A DNA stretch of 64,000 nucleotides, from positions 310,001 to 374,000 of the forward strand of contig JANQQU010000043.1 in assembly GCA_028284905.1 (NCBI GenBank). The letters run 5' to 3'. Every line of letters starts with the position of its first letter. Position 1 is the first letter of the stretch. A program made the translations under genes and the position numbers. This document shows positions 8,603-17,151 of the stretch, in pieces. Below the pieces are notes generated by a model. That model was not told the origin of the DNA and ran no database searches. It was given only the letters and a program-made list of their open reading frames with translations. The DNA is from Calditrichia bacterium (GTDB taxonomy: Bacteria; Calditrichota; Calditrichia; RBG-13-44-9; J075).

Positions 8603-10180
8603 TTATTCGTTTTCCCGGAAAAGATGAGAATTACGAAATGGATCGAATGCGCTATTTGCACTGCGAAGGCGCTGACTGACGTCCTGGAAGATGCTTTTAA
8701 CTGTATCATATACCCGCGCATTCTCAGGATGTTTCCGGCGATTTTCCTGAATTGTCACAAATTTATCGCTGAGCGCCTCCAGACTTAGCGGATTGTCCGT
8801 ATCCCTGGTATGGACCCATGCAGCGTGGATCGCCGCACCAAGGGCAGCCCCTTCACCTTTTACTGGTACGGTTTCGCAATCAAATACATCGGCAATTGTC
8901 TGGCACCAGGCATCGGATTGACTGAGTCCTCCGGTTAGCCGGATCTCCCTGGCCTGCACCGGCATTTTACGGTATCCATCATGTAGATTGAAGATGTGAC
9001 CTTCCAGGACCGCCCGGCAGAGATTCTCCCGGGTAAACTCATTCGGTTGAAATCCCCAGTAAACGGGTGTCGCAAAAGGAAGATCCGGGGTGCGTTCGCC
9101 CATAAACCAGGGAAACAGTAATCGCCCTTCATTGCCGGGACTGGTCTGAGTAATAATCTTACTAAACGCCTGGTGGGTCAGTTCGTATTGCTGGATGATC
9201 TGGTTATAGCCATTGGCCAGATTCGAGACACAAAGCAATGGCAGATATTTACCGGTGCTGTCGCAGAAAGCAGCGATTTCACCATCCGGATCAACATAGG
9301 GCTCTTCAAAAACAGTGTATGCCGTGCCGCTGGTGCCAAGACTGATTGTTACAATGCCGGGAGCAATATTCCCGGTGCCGATGGCACCATACATATTGTC
9401 GCCACAGCCGGCATCAATCAAACAGTCTGGCGAGAATCCAAATGCGTCAACAAGTTCAGGGGAAATTTTGCCGATTGCCTGATCTGCAGGATATACCGGG
9501 GGAAGTTTGGAAAGAAGGGAAGGGGAAATAGCGTTACAAATTTTTTCGGACCATTCATCACTACCGGGATGCCGTAAAGCCATACCGGAGACATCGCCCG
9601 GCTCCATTACCCGCACGCCGCCATTTTTTCCGCCGGTCAAATACCAGTTAATGAAGTTGTGGACAAGGAAAAAGGTGCTGGTCTTTTCTGCCGCTTCCGG
9701 CTCGTGACGAAACATGTGGAAGATTTTCCCGGCAGTATATCCGGGACGTTGAGAATTACCGACTTCCCGGATCATTGTTTCAACATCCCCAGCTTTTTCC
9801 GTAAGGAGGTCACATTCTTCTGCAGTGGAAAAATCATTCCAAAGTTTGCTAAGCGGACGGGTTAGATTTCCGTTGGCATCGAGTGTCACCAGGCCATGTT
9901 GTTGTCCTGATACAGAAATTGCCGCAATTTCCTGCATCGGAAAGCCTGCTTGTTTCATCCGCTGAAAAAGGATTTGCAAGGCTTCCAACCACATCATGGG
10001 ATCAGATTCCGATAAAGCAGCGTTACTGTTCCGGGCAGCGCCATTCAGAGTATTGTAAGCGGGTAAATCTGTGTCATAGTTAAGGCCATCCAGGTAGGTG
10101 GTTTTGCCAAGCGCCGGATCAATACACAACACTTTACATCCCTGCGTCGAAACATCAATGCCAAGATAAGTTTTACTCAT
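8603..10180 (-). CDS. xylB: Xylulokinase (FGGY-family carbohydrate kinase)
   Basis: A 525-residue two-domain sugar kinase. The N-terminal phosphate-binding GIDVSTQGCK is at residues 7-16, the xylulokinase-typical SGQQHG near 91-96, a second nucleotide motif GTGNIAPGIVTISLGTSGTA, and the FGGY C-terminal signature with LTGGLSQSDAW and GEGAALGAA. It would phosphorylate D-xylulose to xylulose 5-phosphate for the pentose-phosphate pathway. The SGQQHG motif separates xylulokinase from glycerol or gluconate kinases by family knowledge, but the exact sugar is inferred. No xylose isomerase or sugar transporter is nearby. A LacI-type palindrome lies 24 bases upstream of its start, suggesting sugar-responsive repression. 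Confidence 0.88.
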   Translation of the reverse strand: MSKTYLGIDVSTQGCKVLCIDPALGKTTYLDGLNYDTDLPAYNTLNGAARNSNAALSESDPMMWLEALQILFQRMKQAGFPMQEIAAISVSGQQHGLVTLDANGNLTRPLSKLWNDFSTAEECDLLTEKAGDVETMIREVGNSQRPGYTAGKIFHMFRHEPEAAEKTSTFFLVHNFINWYLTGGKNGGVRVMEPGDVSGMALRHPGSDEWSEKICNAISPSLLSKLPPVYPADQAIGKISPELVDAFGFSPDCLIDAGCGDNMYGAIGTGNIAPGIVTISLGTSGTAYTVFEEPYVDPDGEIAAFCDSTGKYLPLLCVSNLANGYNQIIQQYELTHQAFSKIITQTSPGNEGRLLFPWFMGERTPDLPFATPVYWGFQPNEFTRENLCRAVLEGHIFNLHDGYRKMPVQAREIRLTGGLSQSDAWCQTIADVFDCETVPVKGEGAALGAAIHAAWVHTRDTDNPLSLEALSDKFVTIQENRRKHPENARVYDTVKSIFQDVSQRLRSANSAFDPFRNSHLFRENE

Positions 10181-10203
10181 TTACTATGCCTTTTTCAATA
10201 AAA

Positions 10204-10219
10204 TTTGAACCGATTCAAA
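10204..10219. promoter_or_regulatory. LacI/GalR-type operator candidate before xylulokinase
   Basis: TTTGAACCGATTCAAA is a 16-bp inverted repeat with a central CG and one mismatched pair. That form is characteristic of LacI-family operators. It lies just upstream of the minus-strand xylB start; no LacI gene is visible in this window. Confidence 0.55.
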
Positions 10220-10486
10220 AAATAATTGGAGATATTTAGCGATCATTCTTTTGAGATACAAGAAAAAATTGTCAGGGAATCAGAAAACATTGCTGAATTC
10301 CCGACATTATAACCGGACAACTGCGCATTTCCTGCCAGTATGGCAATTGTCTTAGTTGAATAATAAAAGTCTCTATAGTTAGAATAAACAAGATGTTGGA
10401 TGGCTTTCTTCTGATATGGCATACTGTTTGAATATAAGTGAATCAGAACTGATAGAATCAATAAAAAATGAATTAGGGAGTAAAAA
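10220..10486. other. Intergenic region between divergent xylB and hsp20
   Basis: No credible gene. It must hold the promoters for both divergent genes. A small perfect inverted repeat, TGCCA-GTA-TGGCA, lies at 10333-10345. The hsp20 leader just before 10487 is A-rich with a GGGAG ribosome-binding site. No CIRCE-type heat-shock element is recognisable. A 141-codon minus-strand frame overlapping the hsp20 gene is not supported. Confidence 0.5.
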
Positions 10487-10855
10487 ATGGTTATCAGTCC
10501 CGGAAAGGATTTTTGGGGAGTCATGCAGTATGATCGGATTGTAAATCCGGACATTTTCATTAAGGTTGAGCCGGTAGAAAAAGTCTGGCAGCCACAAATA
10601 AAAGTAACTGAGAATGACAAAGAATATATTCTTAAAACAGAATTACCAGGATTCACAAGGAAGAACATTGAAGTGAAGCTGGAAAACGATTTTTTAATAA
10701 TTCGTGGTAATCTCCCGGTAAAAGATCCGAAAAAACCGCAGTTGCAATTTGAAAAAACGTTCCGTCTGGCAAACTTTCCGGAGGACGCTTTAGATGTTCA
10801 CTTCGAAAATGAGATCTTGTGTATTCTGGTAACCAAGCCAAAGCGTGCAATGTAA
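10487..10855 (+). CDS. Hsp20/alpha-crystallin family small heat-shock protein
   Basis: A 122-residue protein with an alpha-crystallin domain from about residue 32 to 118: a WQPQIKVTENDKEYILKTEL opening, the conserved LPGF (about 52-55), then NIEVKLENDFLIIRG. It is an ATP-independent holdase that binds unfolding proteins in the cytosol. It is shorter than the 140-150 residues usual for bacterial Hsp20: the terminal I-x-I extension is missing and replaced by a short basic tail (KPKRAM), so higher oligomer assembly may differ. The start has GGGAG upstream. It is monocistronic, ending before a strong terminator at 10921. Confidence 0.88.
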   Translation: MVISPGKDFWGVMQYDRIVNPDIFIKVEPVEKVWQPQIKVTENDKEYILKTELPGFTRKNIEVKLENDFLIIRGNLPVKDPKKPQLQFEKTFRLANFPEDALDVHFENEILCILVTKPKRAM

Positions 10856-10920
10856 AATTTAACTAAAATAATGCCGTTGCTGGAGAAAAAACCGGCAGTA
10901 AAAGCGGATTTTAATAGATG

Positions 10921-10950
10921 AAAAAGGCAGGTCAATGATCTGCCTTTTTT
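10921..10950. terminator. Intrinsic terminator after hsp20
   Basis: A perfect 10-bp stem (AAAAAGGCAG with CTGCCTTTTT, loop of nine bases) ends in a T run on the plus strand. The A run on the other arm makes it potentially bidirectional. Confidence 0.85.
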
Positions 10951-11023
10951 GTTGTACTTTATAGCCTCGGAAACTACCATTTAGCGCCTAAATTTGTGCC
11001 GATCATATTGTTTTTAAGTCTAT

Positions 11024-11168
11024 GTTTAAAATAGGTTTGGTGCTCAATTGGTTTTGTTTAAAATTTTAAACAGGAATTTTAATAAAAAATTTTCATTTGT
11101 CTTGGATGAACCCCTCTGCCAAATTATATTTGTTCGCTATTTTAAAAAAACGGTTTAATATTTTTAAC
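11024..11168. promoter_or_regulatory. GTTTAAA palindrome cluster upstream of the XRE-cupin regulator
   Basis: A perfect 16-bp palindrome GTTTAAAATTTTAAAC occupies 11056-11071. A second site, GTTTAATATTTTTAAC at 11153-11168, matches it in 14 of 16 positions and ends only 14 bases before the regulator start. A partial copy, GTTTAAAATA, lies at 11024-11033. The spacing and position suggest autoregulatory operators for the XRE-cupin protein controlling itself and speD. Confidence 0.6.
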
Positions 11169-11182
11169 AAATAAGTAGAGAT

Positions 11183-11707
11183 ATGAAAATTGGTGCCAGA
11201 GTAAGACGGCTAAGGAAGCTGCGAGGATTGACTATCGAAGAACTTGCTAATAATGCTGATCTTACCAAAGGTTTTATTTCCCAGCTTGAAAGAGATATAA
11301 CAGTGCCGTCAGTCTTAAATTTAAAACAGGTTGTCGAAGTGCTGGGATTGGATTTAGGAACATTCTTCAGTGAGATTGATGAAAATGAGAAAAATATATA
11401 TCAGGCGAAAGACAGAATCATTGATATTGATCTAGAAGATTACAAAGTTGCCAATTTGATTCCAAAACTCCGCTACCTGGAGATGAATCCGCAATTGTTA
11501 ACCTTGATGCCATTGGCAATCTATGAAAGTGATTATGAAGAGAATGAAGGGTTTGGTTTCGTCGTAAAAGGGAAAATAGAGTTAACAATTGAAGCAGAAA
11601 CACGAACCATCAACCGGGGTGGTTGTTTTTATGTTTTTTTCGACAATCATATTCGAGTTAAAAATTTATCAAAAAAGGCAGCTGAGATACTCTGGGTCCA
11701 CTACTAG
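11183..11707 (+). CDS. XRE family transcriptional regulator with C-terminal cupin domain
   Basis: A 174-residue regulator. Residues 4-62 form an XRE helix-turn-helix (IGARVRRLRKLRGLTIEELA, then LTKGFISQLER). Residues about 95-174 form a small-molecule-binding cupin barrel (GFGFVVKGKIELTIE, ending in EILWVHY). The PuuR/SutR-type family often senses polyamines, amino acids or related metabolites. It is followed after 15 bases by speD, so a role in controlling S-adenosylmethionine decarboxylation and spermidine synthesis is a reasonable inference. Two similar 16-bp palindromic sites lie upstream. The metal-binding histidines of enzymatic cupins are not evident, consistent with a sensor role. Confidence 0.92.
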   Translation: MKIGARVRRLRKLRGLTIEELANNADLTKGFISQLERDITVPSVLNLKQVVEVLGLDLGTFFSEIDENEKNIYQAKDRIIDIDLEDYKVANLIPKLRYLEMNPQLLTLMPLAIYESDYEENEGFGFVVKGKIELTIEAETRTINRGGCFYVFFDNHIRVKNLSKKAAEILWVHY

Positions 11708-11722
11708 AGAAAGGAGCGAAAA

Positions 11723-12127
11723 ATGAATGCATTAGGAAGACATATACTTGCCGAGTTTTATGAATGTGATAATGAAATTTTAAATGATGTACAGCGAATT
11801 GAGAACTATATGAAACGAGCAGCGCTGGAATGTGGCGCAACTATTGTCAGTTCAACCTTTCAAACTTTTAATCCCCATGGCGTTAGCGGGGTAGTGGTGA
11901 TTGCCGAGTCTCATCTGGCAATACATACCTGGCCGGAGTATGGCTATGCAGCAGTAGATGTATTTACCTGCGGGGAAACAATCAACCCTAATATTGCCAG
12001 TGATGCTTTGAAGGAGTATTTGAAGGCGAAAAGCAGCAAAATCGTGCAGGTGAATCGCGGAGAGTTAAATCTTCAAAATCAAGTTTTGCATCATAAGCCG
12101 ATGCTCGCCGATGCAACCGCAGAGTAA
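11723..12127 (+). CDS. speD: S-adenosylmethionine decarboxylase proenzyme
   Basis: A 134-residue class 1b bacterial AdoMet decarboxylase. The self-cleavage site is in [12 protein letters not shown]: cleavage between Glu62 and Ser63 makes the alpha chain's pyruvoyl group. The catalytic His68 and Cys83 (VFTCGE) are also present. It makes decarboxylated AdoMet, the aminopropyl donor for spermidine. The start has a strong AAAGGAG site. It shares an operon with the XRE-cupin regulator 15 bases upstream and ends at a terminator. No spermidine synthase (speE) is in the window. Confidence 0.96.
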   Translation: MNALGRHILAEFYECDNEILNDVQRIENYMKRAALECGATIVSSTFQTFNPHGVSGVVVIAESHLAIHTWPEYGYAAVDVFTCGETINPNIASDALKEYLKAKSSKIVQVNRGELNLQNQVLHHKPMLADATAE

Positions 12128-12136
12128 TCCAACTTT

Positions 12137-12168
12137 AAGGCATCTGTATAATTGCAGATGCCTTTTTT
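12137..12168. terminator. Bidirectional intrinsic terminator between speD and sir2
   Basis: A 10-bp perfect stem (AAGGCATCTG with CAGATGCCTT, 8-base loop) is followed by TTTTTT. It lies between convergent genes. Confidence 0.85.
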
Positions 12169-12171
12169 AAA

Positions 12172-12942
12172 TCATCCCTGCCTAATATGATCCCAAATTT
12201 TTGATAATGCCTCAATAGCACCGGTCGGTATCTTAATCATAACGCTATCAGTTACTTCAGTGTCGCTGGGGTTTATTTCCACGGTAATTGCTTTGCGCAT
12301 GTTTGCTTCGTAAATCGGCCGGGAAATATATGGAAACACACTGGTTGTGCCGATCGAGAAGACAGCATCAAATCCTTCCCGCATTTCCATTTCAAACTTT
12401 TCGAGCTTTTTCGAATCGAGATATTCGCCGAACAAGATCACATCCGGACGCATCGTTGAACTGCAGTTTGAGCAGACTGGAGGAATTTGCAGCTTGCTAT
12501 AATCTGAATGAATCTCTTTATAGCCGCAACTAGGGCAGAATAAATTGTGAATATCGCCATGAATATCTATGACGTTTTCTGATCCTGCATCGCGATGAAA
12601 CCCATCTATATTTTGGGTTAAAACACATACCCCGTGAAAGTAATTCTCCATCTCCGCAATAATGCTATGGGCGCGATTGAATTTGGCACCACGGCATGCT
12701 TTCTCGATCTCGGATATGTAGGACCAGGTAAGTTCCGGTCTCGTTTGCATCATATAGCCGGAAAGCGCTTCTTCGATGGGGATATTGTCTTTAGTCAGTT
12801 TGTCATTATATAAACCGCCAATACCCCGATAGGTCGGCAAACCCGATTCGGCTGAGATCCCTGCGCCGGTAATAAATAAGATACGTCTGGCAGTGCGAAG
12901 TTGCTCTCCCAGCCAGGCTGTTTTTTCATCAATGGTTTTCAC
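12172..12942 (-). CDS. Sir2 family NAD-dependent protein deacylase
   Basis: A sirtuin with the NAD-binding GAGISAESGLPTYRG, TQNIDGFH, the catalytic His in DIHGDIHNL and a zinc ribbon of two Cys pairs (CPSCG and CSNC). RPDVILFGE and SIGTTSVFPY complete the family signature. It removes acyl groups from lysines using NAD. A longer frame opens at a GTG at 13002, but those first codons lie inside an 11-bp hairpin and have no ribosome-binding site; the GTG at 12942, with AGG upstream and just before the sirtuin fold, is preferred (256 residues). It follows aconitase on the same strand, so it may be cotranscribed. Confidence 0.9.
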   Translation of the reverse strand: MKTIDEKTAWLGEQLRTARRILFITGAGISAESGLPTYRGIGGLYNDKLTKDNIPIEEALSGYMMQTRPELTWSYISEIEKACRGAKFNRAHSIIAEMENYFHGVCVLTQNIDGFHRDAGSENVIDIHGDIHNLFCPSCGYKEIHSDYSKLQIPPVCSNCSSTMRPDVILFGEYLDSKKLEKFEMEMREGFDAVFSIGTTSVFPYISRPIYEANMRKAITVEINPSDTEVTDSVMIKIPTGAIEALSKIWDHIRQG

Positions 12943-12972
12943 GGTAAGACCTGGGTTTGGAGTGAGATAAAT

Positions 12973-13004
12973 ACGTGTCGGCACCTTGGCAGATGCCGAC
13001 ACGT
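12973..13004 (-). terminator. Hairpin between aconitase and sir2
   Basis: A perfect 11-bp stem (12973-12983 with 12994-13004, ten-base loop) begins 12 bases after the aconitase stop. On the minus strand it is followed by ATTTATCT rather than a clean T run, so it may be a weak terminator or an mRNA-stabilising hairpin. Confidence 0.5.
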
Positions 13005-13015
13005 GGGTAAAAATA

Positions 13016-15706
13016 TTAGTCGTTCAGCATTTGACGAAGTACTGTTTGCAAAATACCGCCGTTGAGATAGTAATCCACCTCAACATCCGTATCCAAACGA
13101 GCAACAACGGTAAAGGTTGTTTCAACGCCATCGCCGTTAGTGGCACGAACAGTTAACTCCTTCGCAGGTTGGATGTCATCAATGCCATCGATGTCGAAAG
13201 TCTCTGTTCCATCCAGTCCAAGTTTCTTCCAGGAATCACCGGACTGGAATTGTAGCGGTAGAACACCCATGCCAATCAGGTTACTGCGGTGAATTCGCTC
13301 GTAGCTTTCAACGATAACCGCTTTTACGCCCAGTAAAAAGGTACCTTTTGCAGCCCAGTCACGGCTACTGCCGGTGCCATATTCCTTACCGGCGAGAACA
13401 ACCAACGGAGTATTGTCTGCCTGGTATTTCATGGAAGCATCATAGATATACATTTGTTCGCCGGTTGGCAGATATTTGGTAAAACCACCTTCAACGCCCG
13501 GCACCAGCTGGTTCTTGATACGGATGTTACCAAAAGTGCCACGCATCATCACTTCGTGATTGCCACGACGAGATCCGTATGAGTTGAAGTCCTTCCAGGC
13601 GACGCCATTCTCTTTCAGGTAGCGAGCAGCCGGACTGTCAGCGGGAATGGCGCCTGCAGGAGAAATGTGGTCCGTTGTTACAGAATCGCCTAACAAGGCC
13701 AATACGCGGGCTTGCTTAATGTTTTGGCCTTCACCAGCAGTTTTATCCATGCCGTCAAAGAACGGTGGTTTCTTGATGTAGGTCGAGGAAGCTTCCCAGT
13801 GATAGATTTCGCTTTTGCCATTTTTCAGAGACTGCCAGTCGGCATCACCATCGTAAACCTGGCCATACTTTTCCTTGAATAATTCCGGAGAAAGAGTGGT
13901 TTCTACAGCATGCTTAACCTCTGCCTGGCTTGGCCAGATATCTTTCAAATAAACCGGATTACCGTCCTGGTCATTTCCTAAAGGCGTGGTTTGAAAATCG
14001 AAATCAACCTTTCCGGCCAGAGCGTAGGCAACTACCAGTGGGGGAGAGGCAAGATAATTTGCCCGCACTGCGGCATGCACCCGGCCTTCGAAGTTTCGGT
14101 TTCCACTTAATACTGCAGCAGCGACCAGGTCACCATCTTTTACTGCAGAATCGATTTCAGTCGGCAATGGCCCACTGTTTCCGATGCAAGTGGTGCAACC
14201 AAAACCAACGAGATTGAAACGCTGTTTGGCCAACGGATCTAACAGCCCGGCTCTTCTTAAATATTCCGGCACAACCTGAGAGCCCGGCGCCAGACTGGTT
14301 TTTACCCAGGGCTTGGTTTTTAATCCCTTATCCAGCGCTTTTTTCGCTACCAGACCTGCAGCAATCATTACCGAGGGATTTGAAGTGTTGGTACAACTGG
14401 TAATTGCAGCAATAACGACTGAACCATGCTTTAGATCGAAGGTCTCACCATTATAAGTTGTTTCGACGGCGGCATCCCGGGCGGAATTAATATTGAATGT
14501 GCCTGCCATATCTTTTTCGAATTGTGTCGGCATGTTGTCCAGCAAAATACGATCCTGCGGGCGTTTCGGACCAGCAAGGCTGGGGCGGACGGTGCTCATG
14601 TCCAGTTCAAGTGTATCGGTGTAATGAGGATCGGGAGTATCGTCTCTGCGGAAAATTCCCTGCGCCTTTGCATAAGCTTCCACTAATGCGACCTGTTCCT
14701 CATCGCGGCCGGTTAAACGCATGTAGTCGATTGTCATCTCGTCAATCGGGAAAAAGCCCATCGTTGCGCCATATTCCGGGGACATGTTCGCAATCGTGGC
14801 ACGATCCGCCAGGTTCAGCTGCTTGAGACCTTTCCCGTAGTATTCGACAAATTTTCCAACAACGCCTTTTTCGCGAAGCATTTCGGTGACGGTTAATACC
14901 AGATCTGTTGCTGTTGCACCTTCCGGTAATTGACCGGTGAGCTTGAAACCGATAACTTCCGGGAGCAGCATATAGTAAGGCTGACCAAGCATGACAGCTT
15001 CCGCTTCAATACCGCCAACGCCCCAACCGAGCACGCTCAGCCCGTTGATCATGGTTGTATGGGAGTCGGTGCCGACCAATGTGTCCGGATAAACAACCGT
15101 TTCGCCGTCTACTTCTTTGTTCATAATTACCGATGCTAAATATTCCAGGTTGACCTGGTGAACGATGCCTGTGCCGGGAGGAACTACACTGAAATTCTCG
15201 AAGCTGCCCTGTGCCCAGCGCATTACCGAGTAACGCTCTTTATTTCGCTCAAATTCCTTTTTTGTGTTGAAAAGTAAGGCGGTTTCGGTGCCATATTCAT
15301 CAACCTGAACGGAATGGTCGATGACCAGGTCCGCCCGAACAATCGGATTGATGCGGGATGGCGCGCCTTTAAAATCTGCAATTGCATCTCGCATCACCGC
15401 TAAATCAACGACAGCCGGAACACCGGTAAAATCCTGCAATACAACCCGTGCAGGCATGTAGGGGATCTCTTTCGCCGGTACATCGCTGGCTTTATAAGCG
15501 GCGATCGTGCGGATATCTTCCTCGTTAACTAACCGGCCATCTTCGTTGCGGAGAGCATTCTCCAGCAAAACGCGAATAGAAACCGGTAACGAATCCAGGT
15601 CTATGTCAACTTGTTCTTGGAATTTCTTCAGGTTGAAAAAACGGTAGGTCTTACTGCCTACCTGGAGGGTGTCTAAAGTGGCAAAACTGTTTTTGAATGA
15701 GGACAT
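13016..15706 (-). CDS. acnA: Aconitate hydratase
   Basis: An 896-residue aconitase of the AcnA/IRP1 type, normal in length. The three [4Fe-4S] cysteines are visible in [12 protein letters not shown] and [32 protein letters not shown] segment and the C-terminal swivel domain ([36 protein letters not shown]) are intact. It isomerises citrate and isocitrate in the TCA cycle. The ATG is preceded by GGAG. It is divergent from the PQQ-propeller gene, and a 17-bp inverted repeat lies between them. It can be told from AcnB by domain order. Confidence 0.97.
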   Translation of the reverse strand: MSSFKNSFATLDTLQVGSKTYRFFNLKKFQEQVDIDLDSLPVSIRVLLENALRNEDGRLVNEEDIRTIAAYKASDVPAKEIPYMPARVVLQDFTGVPAVVDLAVMRDAIADFKGAPSRINPIVRADLVIDHSVQVDEYGTETALLFNTKKEFERNKERYSVMRWAQGSFENFSVVPPGTGIVHQVNLEYLASVIMNKEVDGETVVYPDTLVGTDSHTTMINGLSVLGWGVGGIEAEAVMLGQPYYMLLPEVIGFKLTGQLPEGATATDLVLTVTEMLREKGVVGKFVEYYGKGLKQLNLADRATIANMSPEYGATMGFFPIDEMTIDYMRLTGRDEEQVALVEAYAKAQGIFRRDDTPDPHYTDTLELDMSTVRPSLAGPKRPQDRILLDNMPTQFEKDMAGTFNINSARDAAVETTYNGETFDLKHGSVVIAAITSCTNTSNPSVMIAAGLVAKKALDKGLKTKPWVKTSLAPGSQVVPEYLRRAGLLDPLAKQRFNLVGFGCTTCIGNSGPLPTEIDSAVKDGDLVAAAVLSGNRNFEGRVHAAVRANYLASPPLVVAYALAGKVDFDFQTTPLGNDQDGNPVYLKDIWPSQAEVKHAVETTLSPELFKEKYGQVYDGDADWQSLKNGKSEIYHWEASSTYIKKPPFFDGMDKTAGEGQNIKQARVLALLGDSVTTDHISPAGAIPADSPAARYLKENGVAWKDFNSYGSRRGNHEVMMRGTFGNIRIKNQLVPGVEGGFTKYLPTGEQMYIYDASMKYQADNTPLVVLAGKEYGTGSSRDWAAKGTFLLGVKAVIVESYERIHRSNLIGMGVLPLQFQSGDSWKKLGLDGTETFDIDGIDDIQPAKELTVRATNGDGVETTFTVVARLDTDVEVDYYLNGGILQTVLRQMLND

Positions 15707-15859
15707 CTCAGCGCTCCTTTCGGTTTGAAATTCGTGGCTAAGATAATAAACTTTAAAAGGAAATGGAACCGATTTAGAGAAATGTTGATTAGAATGATTT
15801 GAGAGAAAAATATTCTTAATTTTCTCATTGAAAAAAAGGTGACGAAAATAACAATACCA

Positions 15860-15876
15860 TAACGTGCGGAACGTTA
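15860..15876. promoter_or_regulatory. Inverted repeat between divergent acnA and propeller genes
   Basis: TAACGT-GCGGA-ACGTTA is a perfect 6-5-6 inverted repeat in the 234-base divergent intergenic region, a plausible operator for either gene. No cognate regulator is identifiable. Confidence 0.4.
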
Positions 15877-15940
15877 ACTGTCAATCTTGGCACATTGGAA
15901 AATGTTATTTCACTGATCATTAAAACGAAGGATAAAAACG

Positions 15941-17041
15941 ATGACACTGCTCCGATTATTAAGGTGTGGATTCGCATGGACGGGAATCGTTTTTTTAGCA
16001 GGATGTGCTGGTTCTTCCCAGGATGGAACAATTTTACGGGGAGACCTCAAAAATACCGGCGTCTACAAAACCAATGCAGTATATAACCCCAAAGCTGTAA
16101 AATGGCGTTTCAAAACCAATGGTTGGGTGCGTTCAACACCGACGTTACAGGATGATGCTTTATATTTTGGCAGCCTGAGCGGCGCTTTTTATTCAGTCGA
16201 TATTCATACCGCCGAAATCGTCTGGGAACAGAAAACCGGAAAAGTTGGCTCTTCTGCGGCAATCGCCGGAAATACGATTTATTTCGGTAGTGTAGATAAT
16301 AATCTCTACGCCCTAGACAGAGTTACCGGTGAAGAAAAATGGCGCTTTGAAACCGGTGGGAGAATTTCTTCTACCCCGGCTGTAAAAGGCGGCAAAGTTT
16401 ATTTTGGCAGCACTGACGGTAAATTCTATGAAGTAGATGGCGCCAGCGGTGTGCAAAACTGGGTCTTTAGAACTGATAATGGTATCAGTGCTTCGCCGGC
16501 GATTGCTAACGGCACTGTTTATATCGGCAGTTGGGACGGTTACGTTTATGCGATAGACCGGAAAACCGGTGAAGAAAAATGGCGTTACCAAACCGACAAT
16601 CTCGTTTCTGCCTCTCCGGCAATATTCAAGAATATGGTTTTCCTCGGTAGTCTGGATGGCTCATTGTATGCGTTAGATGCAAAAAGCGGAGAGCAAATCT
16701 GGCAATATAACACGAAAGACCAAATAGTTGCCTCTCCGGCAGTTTACAATAAAGTTGTCTACTTCGGTAGCAAAGACGGTATCTTCTATGCACTTGATGC
16801 TTTTAGTGGTGAAGAGATTTGGCTATTCCGCACCCATTATCCGGTTGAAGCATCACCGGTTGTTGCGCAGGGCATTATTTATTTCACCAGTAGTGATGGG
16901 ATGATGTATGCACTGGATGCGGAATACGGTAATGAACTTTGGCGATATGATACAGATGATCGTATTTACGCCGAACCGCTGATCAGCGACGGCGTCATCT
17001 ATTATACCAGTAAAGATGGATATATTTATGGGCTGCAATAA
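15941..17041 (+). CDS. PQQ-binding-like beta-propeller repeat lipoprotein
   Basis: A 366-residue protein with a lipobox near residue 22 (VFLAGC) and then eight regular repeats of about 40 residues. Each contains a variant of 'VYFGSxDGxxYALDxxxGEExW' followed by 'SASPAI'. This is the PQQ-like/BamB propeller repeat; the repeat count fits an eight-bladed propeller. It is probably outer-membrane or periplasmic and could be a scaffold like BamB or a quinone-dependent enzyme relative, but catalytic Ca/PQQ residues cannot be assigned and no cytochrome or BAM gene adjoins it. The repeats are strikingly uniform at the DNA level. A GAAGG site precedes the ATG. Confidence 0.85.
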   Translation: MTLLRLLRCGFAWTGIVFLAGCAGSSQDGTILRGDLKNTGVYKTNAVYNPKAVKWRFKTNGWVRSTPTLQDDALYFGSLSGAFYSVDIHTAEIVWEQKTGKVGSSAAIAGNTIYFGSVDNNLYALDRVTGEEKWRFETGGRISSTPAVKGGKVYFGSTDGKFYEVDGASGVQNWVFRTDNGISASPAIANGTVYIGSWDGYVYAIDRKTGEEKWRYQTDNLVSASPAIFKNMVFLGSLDGSLYALDAKSGEQIWQYNTKDQIVASPAVYNKVVYFGSKDGIFYALDAFSGEEIWLFRTHYPVEASPVVAQGIIYFTSSDGMMYALDAEYGNELWRYDTDDRIYAEPLISDGVIYYTSKDGYIYGLQ

Positions 17042-17071
17042 TTAAAAGGGTGCGAACATTTTACTTTTTCG

Positions 17072-17101
17072 TTGTTAAACCACCTCGTCATTCCCTATAT
17101 T
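17072..17101 (+). promoter_or_regulatory. Candidate sigma-70-type promoter for ahcY
   Basis: TTGTTA (17072-17077) and TATATT (17096-17101) are separated by 18 bases and lie about 50 bases before the ahcY start. Assigned by eye; FCB promoters can deviate from this form. Confidence 0.35.
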
Positions 17102-17151
17102 GCGGCGCTAAATATGATAAGAGTTAAATGTTCAATAGGGAAGGACTTAAC

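Noticed and set aside
10243-10668. A 141-codon minus-strand frame upstream of hsp20
   Set aside because: It overlaps the Hsp20 coding region and shows no family motifs.
17101-17151. SAH riboswitch before ahcY
   Set aside because: The leader is short and I could not recognise the conserved SAH riboswitch core.
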